The position numbers and the translations under genes are program-made. A DNA stretch of 60,000 nt, from positions 1,220,501 through 1,280,500 of the forward strand of contig NC_064035.1 of the NCBI RefSeq assembly GCF_932526225.1. The letters run 5' to 3'. Of this stretch, positions 47,201 to 58,196 are shown in pieces. This DNA is from Nematostella vectensis (Eukaryota; Cnidaria; Anthozoa; Actiniaria; Edwardsiidae). The notes under the pieces are model-generated. The model was not told the DNA's origin and did not search any database. It was given only the letters and a program-made list of their open reading frames with translations. The first letter of the stretch is position 1. Each line of letters begins with the position of its first letter.

Positions 47201-49241
47201 ATTCATTCGACTTTGTTCATATAGTGATAGTGTATAGGATATTGATTACTATGTTTTTAGTCTAGGATTCGTTCGAATTTTCGCATATACTGTAGTGATA
47301 GTGTATAGGATATGGATTACTATGTTTATAGTCTAGGATTCAATTCGACTTTGCGCATATAGTGATTATGTATAGGATATTGATTGCTATGTTTATAGTC
47401 TAGGATTAATTCGACTTTGCGCATATAGTGATAGTATATAGGATATTGATTACTATGTTTATAGTCTAGGATTCATTTGAGTTTGCGCATACAGTGCGAG
47501 GGCCAGGCATACCCTGCCATGCTATTGCACCAGAGAAATAGGGCATAGCACGGGGTGGGGCAATGGTGGCATTTGCCCCCTCCCACCCAATATTATCATA
47601 ATATCTCTGTATCACCCCTCCCCCTCCCATCCAATATTATCATAATATCTCTGTATCACCCCTCCCCCTCCCATCCAATATGATCATAATATCTCTGTAT
47701 CACCCCTCCCCCTCCCACCCAATATGATCATAATATCTCTGTATCACCCCTCCCCCTCCCACCCAATATTATCATAATATCTCTGTATCACCCCTCCCCC
47801 TCCCATCCAATATTATCATAATATCTCTGTATCACCCCTCCCCCTCCCATCCAATATTATCATAATATCTCTGTATCACCCCTCCCCCTCCCATCCAATA
47901 TTATCATAATATCTCTGTATCACCGCTCCCCTCTCATCCAATATTATCATAATATCTCTGTATCACCCCTCCCCCTCCCATCCAATATTATCATAATATC
48001 TCTGTATCACCCTCCCCTCCCCCCCAAGGCCTGCCTGCAGCGCTCAGAAATGTACAGACAAGTGTTTTTTTGTATCTGTTAAATTCTTACCAAAATCAAA
48101 TGCTTTTTGTGCTAGGATGAAAGCACAAGAGAACAAAACCGCCTTATTTCCTTGTGCTTGTGTTTGACCAATTCTCACTTGTGTATCACATGTGTTGTCC
48201 TCCTGCACTTGCATCCTAGTGAGAACCAGCCTTAATAGGTTGTGACTGGTCATGTTCATTTCAGTGTTTATCAAGATGTTGCTGCCAAGAGTATGCAGAC
48301 CGACCAAGGCCGCAAAATAGGTCAAGCAGTGGCACAAACTGGCAGGGCAGTAGGTAAGTAGTCACTTACTTAACTGATATCATTAGCAAAGGGTCCAAGG
48401 TATCCCTGTGTTGTCAGAAAGCCATCCCTGGTAACCCTGTGTTGTCAGAAAGCCATCCCTGGTAACCCTGTGTTGTCAGAAAGCCATCCCTGGTAACCCT
48501 GTGTTGTCAGAAAGCCACCCCTGGTAACCCTGTGTTGTCAGAAAGCCACCCCTGGTAACCCTGTGTTGTCGGAAAGCCACCCCTGGTAACCCTGTGTTGT
48601 CAGAAAGCCACCCCTGGTAACCCTGTGTTGTCAGAAAGCCATCCCTGGTAACCCTGTGTTGTCGGTAAGCCATCCCTGGTGTCCCTGTGTTGTCGGAAAG
48701 CCACCCCTGGTAACCCTGTGTTGTCGGAAAGCCATCCCTGGTAACCCTGTGTTGTCAGAAAGCCACCCCTGGTAACCCTGTGTTGTCGGTAAGCCATCCC
48801 TGGTAACCCTGTGTTGTCAGAAAGCCATCCCTGGTAACCCTGTGTTGTCAGAAAGCCACCCCTGGTAACCCTGTGTTGTCAGAAAGCCATCCCTGGTGTC
48901 CCTGTGTTGTCAGAAAGCCATCCCTGGTAACCCTGTGTTGTCAGAAAGCCATCCCTGGTAACCCTGTGTTGTCAGAAAGCCATCCCTGGTAACCCTGTGT
49001 TGTCGGAAAGCCATCCCTGGTGTCCCTGTGTTGTCGGAAAGCCATCCCTGGTGTCCCTGTGTTGTCAGAAAGCCACCCCTGGTAACCCTGTGTTGTCAGA
49101 AAGCTATATTGGTATCCCTATGTTTACCCAGGAGGAGCATTGAATAGTGCCCGTTCATTTGTGGCTTCCTGGCTGCTCGAGTCTTCACCGGATGACAAGT
49201 TGGACGAAGACGAACAGGACCGTGACATAACCAGCAGCTAA
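30226..49241 (+). CDS. AVL9: AVL9 late secretory pathway protein (18 exons)
   Basis: Exons: 30226-30300, 30456-30576, 31136-31230, 31402-31473, 33765-33854, 33943-34009, 35127-35167, 35358-35396, 35797-35866, 36205-36272, 36963-37043, 37116-37250, 39573-39705, 46252-46335, 46713-46827, 46897-46950, 48265-48353, 49132-49241. The sum is 1539 nt (512 aa); every junction is GT-AG and keeps frame. Landmarks shared with animal AVL9: VLHIAVVGFHH at the N-terminus, LPEEWRHLPFMALPDGAHNY, YFEEKDF, LLLLEKKVIFYGFPV, STADLRFTDYLVQHVTE, EEWIRAQF and NHPFQGQ-like GHPFQGQ. AVL9 is a DENN-related protein acting in exocytic traffic from the Golgi. It is shorter than the ~650-aa human protein, mainly because the linker between the FPG and DQYG blocks is short. 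Exon 8 is only 39 nt. A variant poly(A) signal ATTAAA lies at 49418. Confidence 0.95.
31423..31539 (+). repeat. 58-bp tandem duplication of the AVL9 exon 4 end and its donor
   Basis: 31423-31480 holds the last 51 nt of exon 4 plus GTAAGTT; 31481-31538 repeats it with a few changes, including the donor. The second copy still reads NRTTIQKAVCLLSQM in frame by itself, but 58 is not a multiple of three. Reading on from the first copy gives a stop at once (ATG GTA AGT TGA). Confidence 0.9.
31815..32315. repeat. Diverged ~190-bp direct duplication in AVL9 intron 4
   Basis: About 31815-32010 and 32130-32313 share CATAACTAG, TAACAGCTTGCTTT, GTACCGAAAATTAGATTCTT and GACTAGCCTGCGTCTTTAAA in the same order, separated by about 120 bp. 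No coding sense is seen. Confidence 0.8.
33421..33590. promoter_or_regulatory. Three 60-bp units with a CCAAT box and a GCGT...ACGC palindrome
   Basis: With an exact 60-bp period, each unit carries ATTGG (a reverse CCAAT box) followed about 8-10 bp later by GCGTCGAAGAACGC, GCGTTCTCCAGACGC or GCGTTTTGAGGACGT. Four more such palindromes occur at 31980, 32283, 32536 and 32748 in the same intron. It could be a cluster of protein-binding sites or an internal promoter of AVL9; function is inference. Confidence 0.4.
34700..34998. repeat. ~54-bp minisatellite in AVL9 intron 6
   Basis: About five copies of a unit containing GATGAATGTAAACAAATC, ATAAAGAACATAAAAGAGCT and ATAGACTAGAA. Confidence 0.9.
35257..35330. 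repeat. (TA)n microsatellite in AVL9 intron 7
   Basis: Imperfect TA dinucleotide run that occupies much of the 190-bp intron between exons 7 and 8, ending about 30 bp before the 39-nt exon 8. Confidence 0.95.
37263..39480. repeat. 2.2-kb minisatellite of 25/23-bp units in AVL9 intron 12
   Basis: About 90 copies of AGGGGTACACTCTAGGGTAG + GAGGA (25 bp) mixed with a 23-bp form carrying ACTATGGTAG. A sub-block near 38935-39120 has GGAGGGTGGGGTACACT, which is richer in G runs. The array begins about 15-20 nt after the exon 12 donor at 37251. The plus strand has many closely spaced G3-G4 runs, so quadruplex formation is plausible. Confidence 0.97.
39970..40130. repeat. 24-bp minisatellite in AVL9 intron 13
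   Basis: About 6-7 copies of CCAGTCCCCTTTCCCATCTT + CTCA with C/T variants. It is a multiple of three, so both strands stay open across it. Confidence 0.95.
40214..40221 (-). terminator. Poly(A) signal for the antisense VWC exon
   Basis: AATAAA on the minus strand (TTTATT on plus near 40216), about 150 nt past the stop of the VWC exon. Confidence 0.3.
40368..40619 (-). CDS. von Willebrand factor type C domain exon, antisense in AVL9 intron 13
   Basis: After an acceptor (CTCTCAG) at 40622-40620 the minus strand encodes about 83 residues ending in a stop. Ten cysteines follow the VWC pattern: GCF, then DSCKVTCLC (C-x3-C-x-C), CTPLC, RC, and CSCPKTVC near the end. VWC domains are extracellular and often bind BMP-type ligands. 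The exon appears to be the last of a gene; the start was not fixed. Candidate upstream pieces on the same strand are a 21-nt microexon at 42460-42440 (CTCATAG acceptor, GTAAGT donor; reads AGPKDDL if phase 1) and a signal-peptide-like ORF starting at 42630 (MVMLARGKVLLVMIFVQQS). The microexon and VWC exon do not join in phase, so at least one more exon is missing or the model is wrong. A transposon now lies between them. Confidence 0.6.
   Translation of the reverse strand, partial: TPLSIGCFHGEQFLQVGHRFTDDSCKVTCLCQAPDTLICTPLCQVERVRCSPNMYRLTTMQRVPNSRCSCPKTVCVDPAVTSR
40870..42024. mobile_element. pogo/Tigger-like DNA element with TA target duplication
   Basis: The ends are perfect inverted repeats of at least 22 bp beginning CAGTCGAACCTCTATTAAGC, flanked on both sides by TA (40868-40869 and 42025-42026). 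Inside each end are further copies of the CCTCTATT(A/G)AGCGGTCA motif in direct and inverted order. TA duplication and a CAGTCG start are usual in the Tc1/mariner superfamily, pogo/Tigger group. At 1155 bp it lacks a transposase and would be non-autonomous. It carries the HIRAN-like ORF described separately. Confidence 0.88.
41142..41615 (-). CDS. HIRAN-like ORF carried by the pogo/Tigger-like element
   Basis: An intact minus-strand ORF of about 157 codons lies wholly inside the inverted-repeat element. Motifs FIRGYHEYM, LMREPTNIKDPNAVAIV, RHIPK and the late LEIPCEYIFEGD fit the HIRAN fold, in which (R/E)EP.N..D.NA(V/I)AV and GHIP are typical. HIRAN domains bind DNA ends or single-stranded 3' ends in HLTF/SNF2 proteins. 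The first residues are coded from a TTG; the first in-frame ATG is at HEYM, so a start or upstream exon may be missing. There is no frame break, unlike the LINE at 4.4 kb. Whether the ORF is expressed or is a captured gene fragment cannot be told here. Confidence 0.65.
   Translation of the reverse strand: MPYPKTHKSDPVAFIRGYHEYMTEWEPALEDVYKLMREPTNIKDPNAVAIVREKADKTVMDGDGHPNTLVDDYEVMRHIPKLMSTWVTKYLKRPTNCEKVVVKGKWVNRGGGYGLEIPCEYIFEGDSFSSSWLKRKLVIEEFDATDPHKTTQVSQDD
43926..46037. mobile_element. 2.1-kb segment bounded by inverted GAGTCAAATCCGAGCCC repeats
   Basis: 43926-43997 has about four tandem 18-bp units (GAGTCAAATCCGAGCCC) ending AATGCCGAGTCAC. 45999-46037 is the near-exact inverted copy of its last ~39 bp (GTGACTCGGCATTTTGACTC...). 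Inside are two further local duplications: a 111-bp pair at 44191-44404 and a ~200-bp diverged pair near 44830-45200. A minus-strand stretch near 45340-45530 looks like decayed coding sequence (…WLKVDPNAEFSPDEWQV…). It lies in AVL9 intron 13. It could be a non-autonomous transposon, but no target duplication is clear. Confidence 0.45.
44191..44404. repeat. 111-bp tandem duplication carrying a double CRE palindrome
   Basis: Each copy begins AACACTGGCAGACA and holds TTATCCAGGCA, CCAATAGTC and TGACGTCATCGATGACGTCA (44267-44286), a perfect 20-bp palindrome with two full TGACGTCA (CREB/ATF) sites. The second copy (44378-44397) has one base changed in the left site. Confidence 0.85.
46947..47495. 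repeat. ~66-bp minisatellite starting at the AVL9 exon 16 donor
   Basis: About eight copies of a unit starting AGTGATAGTGTATAGGATAT. The first copy begins inside the donor GTAAGTGATAGTG of exon 16 (donor at 46951). Units are 62-70 bp with small indels. Confidence 0.95.
47578..48020. repeat. ~44-bp minisatellite in AVL9 intron 16
   Basis: About ten copies of a unit with CACCCCTCCCCCTCCCATCC followed by AATATTATCATAATATCTCT. The second half is a near palindrome. Confidence 0.95.
48150..48245. repeat. Single copy of the dispersed sequence behind the 9-kb minisatellite
   Basis: CTTGTGTTTGACC, ATTCTCACTTGTGT and CCTAGTGAGAACCAGCCTT match, in the same order, the 32-bp unit and the right flank of the array at 8985-9535. 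Here the 32-bp part occurs about once. Confidence 0.75.
48398..49115. repeat. 31-bp minisatellite in AVL9 intron 17
   Basis: About 23 copies of AAAGCCATCCCTGGTAACC + CTGTGTTGTCAG, with ACC/ATC and GTAACC/GTGTCC variants. It fills the intron, starting about 45 nt after the donor at 48354 and ending about 20 nt before exon 18. Confidence 0.97.
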
Positions 49242-49744
49242 CAGTGACTTGCACGAAAAGAGCTATAGGTAGATATCTTAGCTATACCAATGTCATGGAC
49301 GAATCAAGCACTATTTTGTATGTACATACAGTACCAAATAAGGCCATTTACACACAAAACTTGTCTTTCTTTGAGAACTCGAACTAATTGTTTTTTTTGT
49401 GATGTCACTTTATGGCGATTAAATGTAGCATACAGCAGGCTGTTTAGTATCAAAACAAAAGTATAAAAAAATGAAGGTTTTATCATTACATGCTACCAGA
49501 TAAAAAGGGGGAGCAGGTTGAGGGCATGGCGGGGTTGCCAGAGGGTTCTGAAAATCTGAAAATCTACCCTGTGTAGTATCCATATTCAAAACCCCTGAGG
49601 GTATTAAAACTCCCAGTAGCTCAATGATTTCTATGGGTATTCTTACTGCCTTTTGGACTCGATGTTATTTTATGCTATGGAATTGTTGAAAATAGCTTAT
49701 GTGAGTAATCATGGAGCTGTGTGTAGTTCTACTCTTGCATCCGC

Positions 49745-52700
49745 CCCCCAATACTTATATACCAGACAGCACTATATGATGGGTCTAGGGCCCTCCCAAT
49801 ACTTATATACCAGACAGCACAATATATGGCGGGTCTAGGGCCCCCCAATACTTATATACCAGACAGTATCATATGACGGGTCTAGGGCCCTCCCAATACT
49901 TATATACCAGACAGTACTATATGGCGGGTCTAGGGCCCTCCCAATACTTATATACCAGACAGTATCATATGACGGGTCTAGGGCCCTCCCAATACTTATA
50001 TACCAGACAGTACTATATGGCCGGGTCTAGGGCCCTCCCAATACTTATATACCAGACAGTACTATATGACGGGTCTAGGGCCCTCCCAATACTTATATAC
50101 CAGACAGTACTATATGGTGGGTCTATGGCCCTCCCAATACTTATATACCAGACAGTACTATATGGCGGGTCTAGGGCCCTCCCAATACTTATATACCAGA
50201 CAGTACTATATGGCGGGTCTAGGGCCCTCCCAATACTTATATACCAGACAGTACTATATGGCGGGTCTAGGGCCCTCCCAATACTTATATACCAGACAGT
50301 ACTATATGGCGGGTCTAGGGCCCTCCCAATACTTATATACCAGACAGCACTATATGATGGGTCTAGGGCCCTCCCAATACTTATATACCAGACAGTACTA
50401 TATGGCGGGTCTATGGCCCTCCCAATACTTATATACCAGACAGTACTATATGGCGGGTCTAGGGCCCTCCCAATACTTATATACCAGACAGCACTATATG
50501 GCGGTTCTAGGGCCCTCCCAACACTTATATACCAGACAGTACTATATGGCAGGTCTAGGGCCCTCCCAATACTTATATACCAGACAGCACTATATGACGG
50601 GTCTAGGGCCCTCCCAATACTTATATACCAGACAGTACTATATGGCGGGTCTATGGCCCTCCCAATACTTATATACCAGACAGTACTATATGGCGGGTCT
50701 AGGGCCCTCCCAATACTTATATACCAGACAGCACTATATGGCGGTTCTAGGGCCCTCCCAACACTTATATACCAGACAGTACTATATGGCAGGTCTAGGG
50801 CCCTCCCAATACTTATATACCAGACAGCACTATATGACGGGTCTAGGGCCCTCCCAATACTTATATACCAGACAGCACTATATGACGGGTCTAGGGCCCT
50901 CCCAATACTTATATACCAGACAGTACTATATGACGGGTCTAGCGCCCTCCCAATACTTATATACCAGACAGTACTATATGGTGGGTCTAGGGCCTTCCAA
51001 ATACTTATATACCAGACAGCACTATATGGCGGGTCTAGGGCCCTCCCAATACTTATATACCAGACAGTACTTTATGGCCGGGTCTAGGGCCCTCCCAATA
51101 CTTATATACCAGACATCACTGGCGGGTCTAGGGCCCCCCAATACTTATATACCAGACAGTACAATATATGAGGGGTCTAGGGCCCTCCCAATACTTATAT
51201 ACCAGACAGCACTATATGGTGGGTCTAAGGCCCTCCCAATACTTATATACCAGACAGCACTATATGGCCGGGTCTAGGGCCCTCCCAATACTTATATACC
51301 AGACAGTACTTTATGGCCGGGTCTAGGGCCCTCCCAATACTTGTATACCAGACAGCACTATATGGCGGGTCTAGGGCCCTCTCAATACTTATATACCAGA
51401 CGGTACTATATGGCCGGGTCTAGGGCCCTCCCAATACTTATATACCAGACAGCACTATATGGCGGGTCTAGGGCCCTCCCAACACTTATATACCAGACAG
51501 TACTATATGGTGGGTCTAGGGCCCTCCCAATACTTATATACCAGACAGCTCTATATGGCGGGTCTAGGGCCCTCCCAATACTTATATACCAGACAGCACT
51601 ATATGGCGGGTCTAGGGCCCTCCCAATACTTATATACCAGACAGTACTATATGGTGGGTCTAGGGCCCTCCCAATACTTATATACCAGACAGTACTATAT
51701 GGCGGGTCTAGGGCCCTCCCAATACTTATATACCAGACAGTATTATATGACGGGTCTAGGGCCCTCCCAATACTTATATACCAGACAGCACTATATGGCG
51801 GGTCTAGGGCCCTCCCCAATACTTATATACCAGACAGAACTATATGACCGGTCTAGGGCCCTCCATTTACTTAAAGTTTATGCCATACAGTACTATATGG
51901 CCGGGTCTAGGGCCCTCCCAATACTTATATGCCAGACAGAACTATATGACCGGTCTAGGGCCCTCCATTTACTTAAAGTTTATGCCATACAGTACTATAT
52001 GGCCGGGTCTAGGGCCCTCCTAATATTTATATATCAGACAGTACAATATATGATGGGTCTAGGGCCCTCCAAATACTTATATATCAGACAGTACAATATA
52101 TGATGGGTCTAGGGCCTTCCCAATACTTATATACCAGACAGTACAATATATGAGGGGTCTAGGGCCCTCCCAATACTTATATACCAGACAGTACAATATA
52201 TGAGGGGTCTAGGGCCCTCCCAATACTTATATACCAGACAGTACAATATATGAGGGGTCTAGGGCCTTCCCAATACTTATATACCAGACAGTACAATATG
52301 ACGGGTCTAGGGCCTTCCAAGTACTTATATACCAGACAGCACTATATGACGGGTCTAGGGCCCTCCCAATACTTATATACCAGACAGTACAATATATGAG
52401 GGGTCTAGGGCCTTCCCAATACTTATATACCAGACAGTACAATATGACGGGTCTAGGGCCTTCCAAATACTTATATACCAGACAGTACTATATGGCAGGT
52501 CTAGGGCCCTCCCAATACTTATATACCAGACAGTACAATATATGAGGGGTCTAGGGCCCTCCCAATACTTATATACCAGACAGTACAATATATGAGGGGT
52601 CTAGGGCCTTCCCAATACTTATATACCAGACAGCACTATATGGCAGGTCTAGGGCCCTCCCAATACTTATATACCAGACAGTACAATATGACGGGTCTAG

Positions 52701-53970
52701 GGCTTTCCTAATACTTATATACCAGACAGCACTATATGATGGGTCTAGGGCCTTCCCAATACTTATATAACAGACAGTACAATATATGATGGGTCTAGGG
52801 CCTTCCAAATACTTATATACCAGACGGTACTATATGGCCGGGTCTAGGGCCCTCCCAATACTTATATACCAGACAGTACTATATGGCGGGTCTATGGCCC
52901 TCCCAATACTTATATACCAGACAGTACTTTATGGCCGGGTCTAGGGCCCTCCCAATACTTGTATACCAGACAGTACTATATGGCGGGTCTAGGGCCCTCC
53001 CAATACTTGTATACCAGACAGCACTATATGACGGGTCTAGGGCCCCCCCAATACTTATATACCAGACAGTATTATATGGCGGGTCTAGGGCCCTCCCAAT
53101 ACTTATATACCAGACAGTACTATATGGCGGGTCTAGGGCCCTCCCAATACTTATATACCAGACAGTACTATATGATGGGTCTAGGGCCTTCCCAATACTT
53201 ATATAACAGACAGTACAATATATGATGGGTCTAGGGCCTTCCAAATACTTATATACCAGACGGTACTATATGGCCGGGTCTAGGGCCCTCCCAATACTTA
53301 TATACCAGACAGTACAATATGACGGGTCTAGGGCCTTCCAAATACTTATATACCAGACAGCACTATATGGCGGGTCTAGGGCCCTCCCCAATACTTATAT
53401 ACCAGACAGTACAATATATGACGGGTCTAGGGCCTTCCCAATACTTATATACCAGACAGTACTATATGGCGGGTCTAGGGCCTTCCCAATACTTATATAC
53501 CAGACAGCACTATATGGCGGGTCTAGGGCCCTCCCAATACTTATATACCAGACAGCACTATATGGCCGGGTCTAGGGCCCTCCCAATACTTGTATACCAG
53601 ACAGCACTATATGACGGGTCTAGGGCCCCCCAATACTTATATACCAGACAGCACTATATGGCGGGTCTAGGGCCCCCCAATACTTATATACCAGACAGTA
53701 CTATATATGATGGGTCTAGGGCCCTCCCAATACTTATATACCAGACAGAGCTATATGACCGGTCTAGGGCCCTCCCAATACTTATATACCAGACAGAGCT
53801 ATATGGCCGGGTCTAGGGCCCTCCCAATACTTATATACCAGACAGTACTATATATGATGGGTCTAGGGCCCTCCCAATACTTATATACCAGACAGCACTA
53901 TATGGCGGGTCTAGGGCCCTCCATTTACTTAAAGTTTATGCCAGACAGTACTATATGGCCGGGTCTAGGG
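49745..53970. repeat. 4.2-kb minisatellite of 48-bp units
   Basis: About 88 copies of a unit containing GGGTCTAGGGCCCTCCCAAT, ACTTATATACCAGACAGTAC and TATATGGC. It is 48 bp (16 codons), so long ORFs (RALPILIYQTVLYGGS on plus) run through several frames on both strands. Units in the right half more often have AATATATGA in place of TATATGGC and GCCTTCC in place of GCCCTCC. A few units have TTTACTTAAAGTTTATGCC instead of the centre. I regard it as non-coding. It starts about 500 nt past the AVL9 stop. Confidence 0.97.
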
Positions 53971-53974
53971 CTCC

Positions 53975-56900
53975 TGGCGTCGTTAGCTATGGTCAACAAG
54001 CCCCCGTTAAATCCCATGCTTTCAGCTGCAAATAGCCGCTTGAACCCAACTAGCGCAAAGTTTAATTATCTGAGTTGATTAATACACGGCAAAGTGTCTT
54101 ATCCTGAACGGCCATATGGACCGTTATTGCTCGATGAAGATAATAAGAGCAAGACCTTTCACAGCAGGACAGACTTAATGCTTATGGCGCCTCGAGACTA
54201 GCAAGACGTTCTCATTTAGGCACGCAAAACAGTTGAACTTATTCATTAACAGGAGGAATTAGCTGAACTTATTCATTAACAGGAGGAATTAAACCACTTA
54301 ATATACCCATCTTACACCATGGCGTGCGCTTGGCAGTGGCCTGGATCGAAATGACTCGTTCCTTTTCGCCGGTCTGGGTGTAATCTCGTCGACATAAGGC
54401 CCATCTGGACGTGCTTTTCAACCTATCCCTGCTATTTTAGCCATCAAAGCTGAGTTAGCAGTTGCGATCGCCATGTCGCAAGGTTATCTGCGTAACAGGT
54501 GGGCTTGCAAAAAGAAAGCGACAATTAGCAAGTCGAAAATGATACTGTTCGAGTTTATTACAACACATTCCGAGGTTTCAAGTTCCATCTGAAGCATCCT
54601 TTAAGTCAATAAACCCAAAATCTTATAATACCTTGATAACATTTGTGCAAATTTAGTTTACAAAGAAATTGGTGTTTTTTTCTTGCGCATTTACTCGTAA
54701 AGATCAATGGAGGGAAAGGCGCGGCGGCGGCCTGCATAGCGGGAGAATAGAGATGTTGGTTTTGTAATGTGCCAGCGGAATCAAACCGCATTTGGCGCAA
54801 CCAGCTGTATTGAGTTATGGCTTTCGATAAGTGTGAGTTACGCCTAAGGCGAAAAGACAGAAACGGTGATTTAGCGATCAAAAGTAAATCTGTAGTCGAA
54901 GCTATTCTTGCATGCCTTTAGCCGTGTCTTCGGAGTTTAGAAAAAAACCTATACAGCCTCTTGTTACACACTCTAATGCCGTTTCTTGTTATTATCGTGT
55001 GCCATCGCCGTGATTGCCGAGTATTGTTGTTTTATAACTGACTAAGCTTGCTATGTTTTATTCTGGTGGATCCCTGAATATGCACGCGACAGTGTTTCAA
55101 ATTCTTACGCGACGAATGAGAAGTCGCTTTACTCGCTCTCTGTTCCCCAATCTCCGTCTGGATATTAACAGTGTCGCAGAAACAAAAGGAGTGGCCTAAA
55201 AGGGTTTTACTGACAGCTACTTTCGGCCACTAGCCAGTTGGAATCAATTAACATGAAAATAAATAGCTCTCTAAACGCTTCAAAGAGGACTTAAGTTTAC
55301 CGAGGATTTAGAAATTTGTTTATTGCTTTTTCGACCATAAAGGTATCCAGCCGTTAGTATATGGCAAAAGCGCGTGGTTAAATGGCACTGGGGCAGTATG
55401 GGGGTTTGGCCTAAAAGTTTCTACATGCTTATTTAACACACATGAAACGTGTTGGCAACACATACACACTGGTGACCATATTTATAGTATTTAACAAATA
55501 CGGACATCAATTCTCGTAATTCTCGTTGCTGTAACAAACCGGGAAATGGATTTGGAGTGGATTGATATATTTACATAGATGTGATAATGATTTGATATCT
55601 AAAGAATGCTTAGTTCAGAAATGCTTAGTTCTGTCTATTTTATGATGATTTCGTGGGAAAGAACATGGATTGAAACAAATATATGGTATCTATGGCCGTG
55701 AAGTGACCAGCATACCTACCATAGCTTATGATAGCAGTTAGCATGATAACAGTAATAAACATATACTGCGACAGTTTTCATATTTGCGGGAGACGACACA
55801 CAGATAGACCAAAATTTGGATAAAATAAGTCCTTGAAGATGAAGTGTCTGTGCGGGATAGATTGGAGATCAAATCCTCTTTGCGTTTAGACCAACTATTA
55901 AACGATTAAAAGCACCGCCATGCGAGACACGATCCGGTCAAGTTGCATACTGGATCATGGTCGCCATTTCAAAGTTTTCTTTTTAGCGTGCCCTTCTCTC
56001 CTCAAGAGAAAAAATGCGCCACACAGAAAACTTTTCACAGAAGAGTTGATGGATTATAATTATCCGACCTAAAAAAGTCTTGAATTGTTGATTGTTCCAA
56101 CACCGTTGAAAGCACCACGATATGATAGAGAACCCCGGCATGCTAGATCTACCTTTTGCGCCAGTCGGAAAGCTACTCAAAACTATAACTTGGGAGTCGA
56201 GTGATGTGCGGCTGTTTGAGTCTTTTCTCGGGGCCGTTGCCAGTGAGGCGAACCGAGCCACTTTCCTTACTTACAACATTTATATAAGAATTTATTGCAT
56301 ATCGTGTAGAACTCTTCCATTTTATACTTTACCGGGCACAGTTATGTAGCCATTTTGCTCCATAGTTTATTTTTGCCTTTATGTCTATAGCATTTTATGC
56401 TTTGGGTGGCTTTGTTCCGGCAGGAATGTTGATTCATGTTTATAGTTTTCGAAATGAACTAGGCAGGTCCTGTTGACGCGATAAACATGTAGGGCAGCTG
56501 AGCCTGGGGAGTTCTATGCGCCAGTTTTAGTATCCCCTTTGTGTTTTGTAGCAAAGGCCTTTTGTTTATCTAGCATGTCGTGAGAACAAGAGATCACACA
56601 ATTTCCACCCGACAATTGCGCCGTACAGGAGAAACGCAGTGGGGCAGTGATCAAGATATTTTGTTGTCCTCATCTTTCTCTGTTTTATACAGTACACAAG
56701 TCCCCCCTATTTCTTAGTTCAATATATACGATATATAAGGCTTATTTTCTTTCTAACGTTGATCTATGTTTTACCATGGTTTTCTTCCTCACAAGGCTAG
56801 TCTTTTGTGCGCTCTATCGCTGCTATCATGTCGTCTATTCACGACTATACACCATTGCTTTGCGCTTGTCTATATGATTGTATTCTTCAATCATCTGTTA

Positions 56901-58185
56901 TTCATGTAATTTTTACCATATATACATGCTCTTTTGTATTACTCTTTAACGATATCTTTATTCTTTATTACTATTACTTTTTTTGGTAAAAGATGGTCAT
57001 GTCTTCTTGCATAGTAATAGCAATGCTATTCTACATTCTGTACAAAATGATTCATGATAATGGTAGCTTGCAAAGAGAGCAGGAAACTTAGCGAATAAGG
57101 ACTAACTATTTATTACCTTTTTATAACATGCTTACAAAAATAGCAATATTCGTTTAAAAAAGGTTTGCGCGGCCTGGTCTTTTCTTGTTCTAGTTGTAAC
57201 GGAAAACTAAGCGAAATAAAGATTATCGGAATATTACTCTTTCATAACATGCTTCTACTAAACTAGTTAGTGATTCAAGTTTTTACGGAGAAAGGTTTTA
57301 TTACTGTTATTTTAAAAATTAGTGAACGAATTTGACGACTCAATTGTGTACTCACAAGAACAGCTTCTTTTTAACGTAACTGTTGTGTGTAAGAGTGTTT
57401 TTCTCGCTCTCTCTCCCTTGCTTGCCTGTCAAGTGTTATCTGGAATTAGAACTGTCACTTTGAAGAATCCAGCGTGGAATAGTGTGGAACAGTTGCCGGG
57501 AGAGTACACCTTTGCACGCCACGACTGAACTAGGCACCGGGGCAATGGAGATTACCAACTTATAGTCTCTTTTAAGTATTCGTTTTTCTAAGGAAATGAT
57601 AGAAATGCCAGATTCGAAACCAGGTCAAAGAGCCTGCATTCCTTCCTGTGAGAAGGAACTCTGATCTTTTCAATTGAATGGCCAAACCTCAGTAATTAAA
57701 AGGCTAAATTATCCCTCAGCCACGTTAAAGGCCCTATAAAGATTAACATTTGACTTTGTACATTCCTTGTTGCTAAGTTTTCTCGCTGGTGTAAAAAAAG
57801 AAATAAAAAAGCTCGCGCACAAATGCTCAGGAACTGATTTTGTCTAATATCCTCAGGTCAAATTCAAAGTGTTATTATCTTCATGGGGTGGGGAAGGAAG
57901 CAAAATCAATACAGCGGCGCGCCTCTTGGGAAATCTCCCCAAGAATTAGTCTGTTTTCTTCTCTGCAGTATTAAAACCGCCTTTTAATTTCGGTTATAAG
58001 CATTTTTCTGTTTCTTTTCACGAGGACAATAGCCTATCGATGTCCGCAATGTTGCCTTAATATTTGGGGAAGGACAAGTTCATGTTGACAACAGATGTGT
58101 CAGTAGATCTAGTTGTGTTCCCCGTTTTTGTAGACCCAAACTTAAAAAAAAACAACAAGCAGACTACCTCTGTTTTAAGATAATG
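53975..58185. other. Intergenic, no gene seen
   Basis: No exon chain, RNA gene or long repeat recognised. A 30-bp tandem duplication (TGAACTTATTCATTAACAGG) lies at about 54234-54292. ORFs near 56122-56349 and 57322-57528 (+) have no flanking splice signals I trust and no family match. Confidence 0.5.
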
Positions 58186-58190
58186 AGCTC

Positions 58191-58196
58191 TTTATT
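58191..58196 (-). terminator. Poly(A) signal of the homeobox gene
   Basis: AATAAA on the minus strand, about 765 nt past the stop codon at 58961, giving a plausible 3' UTR for the homeobox gene. Confidence 0.5.

Noticed and set aside
48398-49115. Regular repeats resembling a CRISPR array
   Set aside because: Units are contiguous with no unique spacers, and the sequence is eukaryotic. They are intronic minisatellites. The same holds for the other arrays.
49653-54078. Long ORFs of RALPILIYQTVLYGGS repeats
   Set aside because: Several frames on both strands are open at once, which is expected from a stop-free 48-bp unit and not from selection on a protein.
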